9,705 nt of DNA from Actinomycetota bacterium (lineage in GTDB: Bacteria; Actinomycetota; Actinomycetes; Nanopelagicales; Nanopelagicaceae). Within the stretch, counting starts at the first letter, position 1, and the number at the start of each line of letters is the position of its first letter. This document shows, one piece after another, positions 1 to 6,081 of the stretch. The stretch spans positions 1 through 9,705 of the forward strand of contig WLRE01000048.1 of assembly GCA_009698045.1 (NCBI GenBank), written 5' to 3'. Both the position numbers and the translations under genes were made by a program. Under the pieces are notes generated by a model, which saw nothing but the letters and a program-made list of their open reading frames with translations, was not told the origin of the DNA and did no database searches.

Positions 1-159
1 AATTTAAAGAGTGTGAGTCAGCGCCCAGGCTGGAAGAACATCACCGCAGTACGCAAAAAACAAGTGATTGCTCTTCCGACAGATATCCCCTCTCGGTGGG
101 GGCCACGGTTGGCAGATTTTTATGAATTTATTGGTCAGTCATTGGCCAAGCTCTCCTAG
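1..159 (+). CDS. ABC importer substrate-binding protein, C-terminal fragment (BtuF/FecB type)
   Basis: Frame 1 is open from the first base of the window to a TAG at 157-159, giving the last 52 residues of a protein whose start lies upstream. The fragment reads RPGWKNITAVRKKQVIAL, then DIPSRWGPRLADFYEFI. This is the typical end of periplasmic-binding-protein-2 family proteins (BtuF, FhuD, FecB), in which a PGW..I.AV....V segment is followed by an R.GPR..D helix. Such a protein would be exported, probably as a lipoprotein, and would bind cobalamin, heme or a ferric siderophore for delivery to the permease. The permease gene begins 8 bases downstream on the same strand, and the ATPase follows it, which is the normal order for this importer class. 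The ligand-binding part is outside the window, so the substrate cannot be deduced. I am confident of the family but not of the ligand. Confidence 0.8.
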   Translation, partial: NLKSVSQRPGWKNITAVRKKQVIALPTDIPSRWGPRLADFYEFIGQSLAKLS

Positions 160-167
160 GCCTATCG

Positions 168-1190
168 ATGATTTCTCAGAGCGCTCCATCAATCGGACGT
201 ATGTGGTCGTGGAAAATCACAGCGTCTTCAATTGTCATACTTCTTTTTGTAGCGCTCTTAGCAATTAGTTTTGGTCCGGTCGAAATTGGATTTCCAAAAA
301 TTCTGAGAACTTTGCTTGGACTTCCGGGCGCAGCTACAGGTCAGGAGCGAACACTTCTGTTAGACCTTCGACTCCCCCGAGTTTTACTTGCCGCCTTGGT
401 CGGTGCCGCGCTCGCAACAAGCGGCGCTGTCTACCAAACAGTTTTCCGCAATCCATTAGCAGATCCCTATCTTCTTGGCACTGCTGCGGGTGCGGGACTT
501 GGTGCGACGTTGGCATTTACAGTTGTAGCTGGTGATGTTTATGCACTTCTTCCGATTTTCTCCTTTGTCGGAGGAATCTTGGCTGTGCTCACCAGCTTCT
601 TTATCTCTGGTCGCTTTCAAGCCGAACCAAACACTCTCCTACTTTCAGGAATAGCTGTTGGCTCTTTTGCGACTGCGATTCAAACCTACCTCCAGCAAAG
701 AAATAGCAACGCGTTGCGCCCGGTCTATTCATGGATTTTGGGAGAACTGACTGCCGCAAGTTGGCAGGTAGTTGGTTGGTCCTCGTTCTACATCGTCTTC
801 TCACTCGCTGTTCTCATTTTTATCTCGAAGAAACTCGATGGCCTGATGCTCAGTGACGAAGAATCATTCTCGCTGGGTATCAATCCGCAACAATTACGCA
901 TAATTGCCGTCGCTGCCGCAACTCTTGCAACCGCAACTGCCGTCTCTGCCAGCGGCCTGATTGGCTTCGTTGGAATTGTGGTTCCCCATTTAGTTCGAGG
1001 GCTTACTCATCGAGTTACCAATCGTTCGCTCACGGCAATTGCATTTGCCGGTGCCAGTTTTCTCGTCCTAGCGGATCTTGGCGCACGAACTCTTCTCTCC
1101 CCTGCAGAACTGCCAATTGGCGTAATTACCGCCTTTGTTGGTGCACCATTTTTCCTCTTTGTTCTCCGTGCTAAAAGATTGGCCAACTAA
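168..1190 (+). CDS. FecCD/BtuC-family ABC transporter permease
   Basis: This 340-residue polytopic membrane protein is of the FecCD family (type II importers for cobalamin, heme and siderophores) and has the usual length for it. A first hydrophobic helix lies at about residues 17-36. The family hallmark follows at 68-113: RLPRVLLAALVGAALATSG, then the Q..FRNPLADPYLLG segment. The cytoplasmic coupling region appears as SGLIGFVGIVVPHLVR at 262-277, and the last helix near 314-334 begins ELPIGVITAFVGAP. The ATG at 168 is the first start after the upstream stop and has only a weak AGG (158-160) in front. An in-frame ATG at 201 (residue 12) is an alternative and would still keep the first helix. 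The stop overlaps the ATPase start by one base (TAATG), which suggests translational coupling. Two permease subunits would pair with two copies of the downstream ATPase. The substrate is undetermined. Confidence 0.93.
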   Translation: MISQSAPSIGRMWSWKITASSIVILLFVALLAISFGPVEIGFPKILRTLLGLPGAATGQERTLLLDLRLPRVLLAALVGAALATSGAVYQTVFRNPLADPYLLGTAAGAGLGATLAFTVVAGDVYALLPIFSFVGGILAVLTSFFISGRFQAEPNTLLLSGIAVGSFATAIQTYLQQRNSNALRPVYSWILGELTAASWQVVGWSSFYIVFSLAVLIFISKKLDGLMLSDEESFSLGINPQQLRIIAVAAATLATATAVSASGLIGFVGIVVPHLVRGLTHRVTNRSLTAIAFAGASFLVLADLGARTLLSPAELPIGVITAFVGAPFFLFVLRAKRLAN

Positions 1191-1975
1191 TGATTTCCAT
1201 TGAAGATCTCACTGTCCGATTTGATGGTCAAGATATCTTGACCGACATCAATCTCACCATCGAGACGGGTAAGTGGACCTGTCTGGTCGGGCCAAATGGC
1301 GCAGGGAAAACAACCCTTCTTAAAACACTACTTGGGGTTTATCAATATTCCGGAAGTATTAAAGATAAGGGCTTTGAGGTCTATCAAAACCAAGAGCGGA
1401 ATGTTGCATTCGTTCCCCAACATCCACACATTCCTACTGGTATGACGGTGATGGAATATGTAATGCTCGGTCGCGCCAAAAAGGATGGCTGGGGCCGCGA
1501 GACTCGAGTCGGTAGAGATTTTGTTGCACAAGTTCTCACCCAAACCCAACTCTTTGGGATGCAACATAGATTTGTTGCACAACTTTCAGGTGGCGAGATG
1601 CAGAGAGCGCTGATCGCTCGAGCGTTAGCGCAAGAGCCAAATCTGATTCTGCTCGATGAACCCACGAGCGCACTTGATCTACATCATCAGATTTCGGTTC
1701 TGAACAACATCGAAATTCTCAAAGAGCACGGCGTAACAATTCTCTCAACGATGCACGACATCACCCTTGCTGCAATGTATGCCGAGAATATCGTCGTCAT
1801 GTTGGATGGCCGTGTCACTCTTGCAGGATCGGCGAGTAACGTGATTCATTCACCAGAACTGCGTAAGGCTTTTGATGACCGTATTAACGTATACACGTTA
1901 GATGGCGGGCGCCCTGTAATCATGGCAAATAAGGATTACCTCAGCGAACGTGAGAGGCCACAAACGGAAGTTTGA
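1190..1975 (+). CDS. ABC transporter ATP-binding protein of iron/cobalamin importer
   Basis: This 261-residue cytoplasmic ATPase drives the FecCD-type permease encoded just before it. All nucleotide-binding elements are visible: Walker A GPNGAGKT at residues 34-41, Q-loop glutamine at 77 (VPQ), signature LSGGE at 132-136, Walker B LILLDEP at 152-158, D-loop SALD at 160-163 and the switch histidine at 189 (STMHD). The C-terminal part after about residue 200 (VVMLDGRVTLAGSASNVI) resembles the BtuD/FepC/FhuC group. The start ATG shares its A with the permease stop codon. The end is unusual: the last 35 bases, including the stop, lie antisense to the end of gcvT, so the hydrophilic tail (ERERPQTEV) is encoded in DNA that also encodes the GcvT C-terminus. 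Cobalamin, heme or ferric-siderophore uptake are all possible; function as an importer ATPase is secure. Confidence 0.95.
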   Translation: MISIEDLTVRFDGQDILTDINLTIETGKWTCLVGPNGAGKTTLLKTLLGVYQYSGSIKDKGFEVYQNQERNVAFVPQHPHIPTGMTVMEYVMLGRAKKDGWGRETRVGRDFVAQVLTQTQLFGMQHRFVAQLSGGEMQRALIARALAQEPNLILLDEPTSALDLHHQISVLNNIEILKEHGVTILSTMHDITLAAMYAENIVVMLDGRVTLAGSASNVIHSPELRKAFDDRINVYTLDGGRPVIMANKDYLSERERPQTEV

Positions 1976-3068
1976 CCACTGTCGCGGCGGTCAACCGACC
2001 GCGCACATCAATCATAACCTGATCGTGGTCGCTGCCAGATTTGTATTCCGGCTTTATGAGAGCAAGTGCGATACCGGTTTTGAGATTCGGTGAGAACGTC
2101 CCACTGGTAACTTCACCGATTATTTCGCCATTCAAGTTTTGGACTGCCATTCCAGCACGTGGAATACCGCGATCACTACACAGAAGCGCGCGGGAAGCTC
2201 GTTGTACGCCTTCTACCTTTTCTGCAATAAGCGCGGCTTTGCCAATAAAACTCGGCTTATCTAGCGCGATAGCCCATGACGCTCCACCCTGCAACGCGGA
2301 TATATTCAGCGAGAGTTCGTGACCATGCAGTGGGTATCCCATCTCAGTGCGCAAGGTATCTCTAGAACCTAAGCCACATACGCGTCCGTTGCGGGATTCA
2401 ACACTTGTGACCAGCAACTTCCACAATGGCAAAGCACTGTTCCACGAAGGGAGGAGTTCGTAACCGAATTCGCCAGAATAACCAGTGCGGCAGATAATGA
2501 CGCTACCTAATTCTTCATGTCCAGGAATTACCAATTCGGTAAAGGACATGTAATCCAAGGAGAGAGTAATGCCTAGGTCGGAAAGGACATCAGCTGCAAG
2601 CGGACCTTGCACAGCAAGGACACCGTATTGCTGATGAAGATTAGTAACGACGATTTCTTTGGGGGCTTTATCTCGAAATACCTCAAAGACGCTCTGACAG
2701 TTGGCGGCGTTGGGAATAATGAATATATCGTCAGGGCTCTTCTCATAGACTATTAGATCGTCCAACACTTTGCCCTCTTCATTGCAGATCAGGTTGTATT
2801 GCGCACTTCCCTGCGAAATCTTTCTCAGATCATTAGTCAAAATTGAATTTACAAAATCCTTTGCGCCCGGGCCGACCACAGACATTTTTCCTAGGTGTGA
2901 GACATCGAAAATCCCTACCCGCTCGCGAACTGCAGCATGCTCCATGAGAACTCCACCAGGAAGTTGGGGGCCAGTCCCTTGTGGGTACTCAATTGGCATA
3001 TCCCATCCGCCAAAATCAGCGAGCTTTGCGCCTTGAGCGAGATGCCATTCAAAGAGAGGAGATTTCAT
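1941..3068 (-). CDS. gcvT: Aminomethyltransferase, glycine cleavage system T protein
   Basis: This 375-residue protein matches the usual GcvT length. It takes the aminomethyl group from the lipoyl arm of H protein and, with tetrahydrofolate, releases ammonia and forms 5,10-methylene-tetrahydrofolate. The N-terminus (SPLFEWHLAQGAKLADFGGW, then MPIEY) is characteristic. GIFDVSHLGK follows at 52-61, and GKVLDDLIVYE at 99-109 contains the paired aspartates around the folate site. RTGYSGEFGYEL sits at 194-205 and GLGSRDTLRTEMGYPLHGHE at 232-251; the C-terminal barrel contains GEVTSGTFSPNL at 318-329. The ATG at 3066-3068 is right for the family. It has only a weak purine run (TTAGGGAT) before it and may be read from a leaderless or very short transcript. 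It is divergent from pepA and overlaps the ABC ATPase gene convergently. gcvH and gcvP are not in the window; lpd downstream of pepA could supply the L protein. Confidence 0.95.
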   Translation of the reverse strand: MKSPLFEWHLAQGAKLADFGGWDMPIEYPQGTGPQLPGGVLMEHAAVRERVGIFDVSHLGKMSVVGPGAKDFVNSILTNDLRKISQGSAQYNLICNEEGKVLDDLIVYEKSPDDIFIIPNAANCQSVFEVFRDKAPKEIVVTNLHQQYGVLAVQGPLAADVLSDLGITLSLDYMSFTELVIPGHEELGSVIICRTGYSGEFGYELLPSWNSALPLWKLLVTSVESRNGRVCGLGSRDTLRTEMGYPLHGHELSLNISALQGGASWAIALDKPSFIGKAALIAEKVEGVQRASRALLCSDRGIPRAGMAVQNLNGEIIGEVTSGTFSPNLKTGIALALIKPEYKSGSDHDQVMIDVRGRLTAATVVKLPFVASHVR

Positions 3069-3074
3069 ATCCCT

Positions 3075-3080
3075 AACTTA
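3075..3080 (-). promoter_or_regulatory. Candidate -10 element for gcvT (possible leaderless start)
   Basis: On the minus strand the hexamer TAAGTT fits the actinobacterial TANNNT -10 pattern and ends 6 bases before the gcvT ATG. Transcription would then begin at or within a base or two of the start codon. I see no convincing TTGACA-like -35 element at the expected distance. A short-leader alternative using the AGGG between hexamer and ATG is possible. This is a pattern match only. Confidence 0.35.
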
Positions 3081-3105
3081 TCCGCAATCCACAGAAATTT
3101 TCCCG

Positions 3106-3111
3106 TAGGCT
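3106..3111 (+). promoter_or_regulatory. Candidate -10 element for pepA (possible leaderless start)
   Basis: TAGGCT fits the TANNNT -10 pattern and lies 8 bases before the pepA ATG at 3120. The bases between (CGGCGACT) contain no Shine-Dalgarno sequence. Together these suggest that the transcript begins at the start codon. No clear -35 box is seen. The 51-base gap with gcvT has to hold promoters for both divergent genes, which supports a compact arrangement, but the assignment is only a pattern match. Confidence 0.35.
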
Positions 3112-3119
3112 CGGCGACT

Positions 3120-4610
3120 ATGACTACTGTGAAATTAAGTGAAAAAGCTGGTGCAGGTGACGTACTCGTCATTGGCATCTCTCGCTCGGAGACCACGAAG
3201 AAATTGCAGATCGAGGCTGGATCCTCCTCGGTAAATCAGCGAGATATTCTGCGTGCCCTCGATGCCGTAGGTGCGACAGCTAGTTTTGATGAAGTAATCA
3301 AATTGCCCACCGAATCCGGTCTCGTAGTAACCACCGGCTTGGGCACGAGCGCGAAGTCCTATCCTCATGAAGTTCTCCGGCGTGCAGCTGGTGCTGCAGC
3401 TCGAGAACTTATGGGCAATACACACGCTGCTTTCTCACTGCCCTATTCAACGAGTTCAGATATTGGCGCAATTGCCGAAGGTGCAGCTCTTGGAGCTTAT
3501 GATTTCACAGAGTTCCGCTCTAGCTCGAAGATTGATCGTAAAGTAGCGCTATCAAAAATTACGGTGATAACTCAGCTTGCTAAGGATGCGGCAGTAAAGA
3601 AACTGGCGGTTCGCGCAGAACTTATTGCGGAATACACCTTCTTAGTTCGCAATCTCATCAATACTCCACCGAGCCACCTCACCCCCGATTCTTTCTCCTT
3701 GCAGGCGAAGAAGATTGCAACCAAATTAGGATTAAAAGTTGAGATTCTCAACGCCACTACTCTGAAAGCAAAAGGTTTTGGCGGAATCTCGGCAGTTGGC
3801 CAAGGCTCTGCTAACACTCCTCGCTTATTGCATATTTCCTATGCGCCAACAAAAGCTAAGAAGAGATATGCGTTTGTCGGCAAAGGTATAACTTTTGATT
3901 CTGGCGGCCTAGCGCTTAAGCCCGCGAACGGCATGGAAGAGATGAAGAGTGACATGAGTGGTGCAGCAGCGGTCGTTGGGGCAATTTTTACAATTGCATC
4001 CTTGAAACTTCCGGTGGCTATAGACGCTTGGGCGCCATTGGCCGAAAATATGATCTCGGAAAATGCAACTCGTCCAAGTGACATCATCACTATGTATGGT
4101 GGAAAAACTGTTGAAGTTTTGAACCCAGATGCAGAAGGTCGACTCGTACTCGGTGACGCTCTTGTCCGCGCAACTGAAGTCGGCAAAAAAGCTGGCGGTC
4201 TCGATGGGATTATCGATGTCGCGACCTTAACCGGTGCGCAAGTAGTAGCACTTGGAACTCGCACCTCGGCAGTTATGACCAATGATCTAAATTTCTCTGG
4301 CGAATTTTTAACTGCGGCCAATCTCTCCGGTGAACAAGTCTGGCCGATGCCTTTACCCGAAGAATTGCGCGCCTCGCTTGATTCTCCGGTTGCAGATATG
4401 GCCAATATTGGTGATCGAATGGGTGGCATGTTGGTCGCAGGCCTGTTCTTGCGAGAATTCATAGAGCCCGGCTTACCCTGGCTTCACCTCGATATCGCTG
4501 GTCCCGCCTTTAATCCCCACAAGGCCCATGGATACACGCCTGTAGGCGGAACCGGAGTGGCCCTTCGAACGCTGGTAGTTCTGGCTGAGTTGGCTTCATC
4601 ACAGAAGTAA
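3120..4610 (+). CDS. pepA: Leucyl aminopeptidase, M17 family (cytosol aminopeptidase)
   Basis: From the ATG at 3120 this is a 496-residue protein, the normal length for M17 metalloaminopeptidases. These are cytosolic, usually hexameric two-metal enzymes that remove N-terminal residues from peptides. The N-terminal macro-like domain spans about 1-165 and the catalytic domain follows. The metal and catalytic set is complete: K255 and D260 (GKGITFDSGG), K267, D278 (KSDMSG), D337 and E339 (DAEGRL) and R341. The spacing equals that of bovine lens aminopeptidase (K250, D255, K262, D273, D332, E334, R336). The signature reads NPDAEGRL at 335-342, with proline where most relatives have threonine. The frame stays open upstream to 2937, but that part runs antisense through gcvT and has no family similarity, so 3120 is preferred. 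No Shine-Dalgarno precedes it. The neighbouring gcvT and lpd/E2 genes match known actinobacterial gene order. Confidence 0.94.
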   Translation: MTTVKLSEKAGAGDVLVIGISRSETTKKLQIEAGSSSVNQRDILRALDAVGATASFDEVIKLPTESGLVVTTGLGTSAKSYPHEVLRRAAGAAARELMGNTHAAFSLPYSTSSDIGAIAEGAALGAYDFTEFRSSSKIDRKVALSKITVITQLAKDAAVKKLAVRAELIAEYTFLVRNLINTPPSHLTPDSFSLQAKKIATKLGLKVEILNATTLKAKGFGGISAVGQGSANTPRLLHISYAPTKAKKRYAFVGKGITFDSGGLALKPANGMEEMKSDMSGAAAVVGAIFTIASLKLPVAIDAWAPLAENMISENATRPSDIITMYGGKTVEVLNPDAEGRLVLGDALVRATEVGKKAGGLDGIIDVATLTGAQVVALGTRTSAVMTNDLNFSGEFLTAANLSGEQVWPMPLPEELRASLDSPVADMANIGDRMGGMLVAGLFLREFIEPGLPWLHLDIAGPAFNPHKAHGYTPVGGTGVALRTLVVLAELASSQK

Positions 4611-4701
4611 GGCTGAGCTGGGTTTAGGTCAAGGCTTAAATCGTGGCAGGATTACGTCATACAGATAGTTCTTGTAGTGGTTTACGAACGAAAGGCTCAA
4701 C
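4611..4701. other. Intergenic gap between pepA and lpd, the longest in the window
   Basis: This 91-base gap contains no GC-rich hairpin followed by a T-run, so no intrinsic terminator for pepA is evident, and I could not pick out a convincing -10/-35 pair. The only clear signal is the lpd ribosome binding site at its end. An lpd-E2 transcript could begin here, since the gap is much larger than the 12 and 18 base spacings downstream, but read-through from pepA is equally possible. Confidence 0.4.
4690..4695 (+). promoter_or_regulatory. Ribosome binding site deciding the GTG start of lpd
   Basis: GAAAGG lies 6 bases before the GTG at 4702, a good Shine-Dalgarno position. It supports that GTG as the initiation codon. 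The protein begins SSFDLVILGGG immediately afterwards, exactly where the family's FAD-binding strand should start. Confidence 0.65.
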
Positions 4702-6069
4702 GTGTCTTCATTTGATCTTGTCATCCTCGGCGGAGGCAGCGGTGGTTATGCCTGCGCGCTTCGCAGCGCTCAACTCGGACTATCAGTCGCGCTCATCGAA
4801 GAGGACAAGCTCGGTGGCACGTGTTTGCACCGCGGCTGTATTCCAACGAAAGCACTTCTTCATGCCGGTGAGATTGCCGATAGCACACGCCATGCCGGCG
4901 ATTTCGGAGTCAAGGCTGAATTTATTTCGATGGACATGATGGCGGTTAACGCTTATAAAGATGGCGTCATCTCAAAATTGCACAAAGGTCTACAAGGTCT
5001 CGTTAAGTCTCGCAGCATTACCTATATCGAAGGGCACGGCCGCCTCGTGTCTCCCAACACTGTTGAAGTAAATGGAGTTCAGTACACCGGCAAGAATGTT
5101 GTTCTTGCAACCGGTTCTTATCCCCGCACGCTTCCTGGTCTTGAAATCGACGGGGTTCAGGTAATTACCTCCGAGCAAGCAATAAAGATGGAGAAGGTTC
5201 CAGCAAGTGTCATCGTTCTCGGCGGCGGAGTTATTGGCTGTGAATTCGCATCAGTCTGGAAATCTTTTGGCTCAGAAGTAACAATCATCGAAGGCCTACC
5301 TCGCTTAGTAGCACTCGAAGATGAATCCACCTCAAAACAACTTGAGCGAGCATTTCGTAAGCGCGGTATTAATTTTGAAGTCGGCAGCAAATTTGCTTCA
5401 TACACAAAGGATGCAAATGGCGTCCACGTAACTCTCGAAAATGGATCAACATTTAGCGCACAAGTTCTACTAGTCGCAATTGGCCGTGGACCTTTATCTG
5501 CAAATATTGGCTATGAAGAGCAAGGCATCGCCATGGATCGCGGTTATGTACTCGTCGATAACAAGTGCCGCACCAATGTGCCGGGCATCTGGGCGGTCGG
5601 AGATTTGATCCCTACTTTGCAATTAGCTCACGTTGGTTTTGGTGAAGGCATCTTGGTTGCCGAAGAAATTGCTGGACTTAATCCTCGTCCGATTAATTAT
5701 GATGGAGTCCCTCGAGTCACATACTCTGAACCTGAGATTGCTTCTGTCGGTCTTACTACCGCACAAGCAAAAGAGCGCGGACATGACGTTGTAGAACTCA
5801 ATTATGACTTAGCAGGCAACGGAAAAGCTCAAATTCTTAAGACTGCTGGCTCAATCAAACTTGTTGCTCAGAAGAACGGTCCAGTTCTTGGTATTCACAT
5901 GATTGGTTCGCGTGTTGGCGAGCTATTGGCTGAAGCACAATTAATCTATAACTGGGAAGCAGAGGCTTCAGATGTTGCCTCTCTCATCCATGCCCACCCA
6001 ACGCTTTCCGAAGCAATGGGCGAAGCACATTTAGCACTTGCCGGTAAACCACTTCACGCACACGGGTAA
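4702..6069 (+). CDS. lpdA: Dihydrolipoyl dehydrogenase (E3)
   Basis: This 455-residue flavoprotein reoxidises dihydrolipoyl groups on E2 (and on glycine cleavage H protein), passing electrons through a disulfide and FAD to NAD+. The FAD-binding motif GGGSGG is at 10-15. The redox-active disulfide is C41/C46 in GGTCLHRGCIPTK. ATGSYPR (136-142) follows, then the NAD-binding GGGVIGCE at 174-181. The second FAD motif is WAVGD (297-301). The dimer interface ends with HAHPTLSEAMGEA (430-442), whose H432 and E437 form the catalytic His-Glu pair. Length and motif order fit a complete enzyme rather than mercuric or glutathione reductase: CLHRGC and the C-terminal HPT..E are lipoamide-dehydrogenase features. 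Start is GTG with a good Shine-Dalgarno. The E2 gene follows after 12 bases, so the pair almost certainly forms one transcript serving the 2-oxoacid dehydrogenase complex(es). Confidence 0.95.
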   Translation: MSSFDLVILGGGSGGYACALRSAQLGLSVALIEEDKLGGTCLHRGCIPTKALLHAGEIADSTRHAGDFGVKAEFISMDMMAVNAYKDGVISKLHKGLQGLVKSRSITYIEGHGRLVSPNTVEVNGVQYTGKNVVLATGSYPRTLPGLEIDGVQVITSEQAIKMEKVPASVIVLGGGVIGCEFASVWKSFGSEVTIIEGLPRLVALEDESTSKQLERAFRKRGINFEVGSKFASYTKDANGVHVTLENGSTFSAQVLLVAIGRGPLSANIGYEEQGIAMDRGYVLVDNKCRTNVPGIWAVGDLIPTLQLAHVGFGEGILVAEEIAGLNPRPINYDGVPRVTYSEPEIASVGLTTAQAKERGHDVVELNYDLAGNGKAQILKTAGSIKLVAQKNGPVLGIHMIGSRVGELLAEAQLIYNWEAEASDVASLIHAHPTLSEAMGEAHLALAGKPLHAHG

Positions 6070-6070
6070 C

Positions 6071-6075
6071 AGGAG
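6071..6075 (+). promoter_or_regulatory. Ribosome binding site of the E2 gene
   Basis: AGGAG sits between the lpd stop and the E2 ATG with a 6-base spacer. It is the strongest Shine-Dalgarno in the window and fits strong translation of E2, the multi-copy core subunit of the complex. Confidence 0.75.
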
Positions 6076-6081
6076 AAGATA

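Noticed and set aside
2937..3119. In-frame 61-codon upstream extension of pepA, with an ATG at 2937 inside gcvT.
   Set aside because: The extension is antisense to the conserved GcvT N-terminus, has no M17 similarity and would make the protein unusually long. The ATG at 3120 gives a normal 496-residue enzyme.
3839..4462. A 207-codon open frame on the minus strand inside pepA.
   Set aside because: It lies wholly antisense to the conserved M17 catalytic domain, is rich in Ser/Pro/Ala as expected of a shadow frame, and has no recognisable domain.
4611..4701. Gap after pepA examined for a terminator, riboswitch or small RNA.
   Set aside because: There is no stable GC-rich stem with a T-run and no recognisable riboswitch core; at 91 bases it is also too short for most riboswitches plus a leader.
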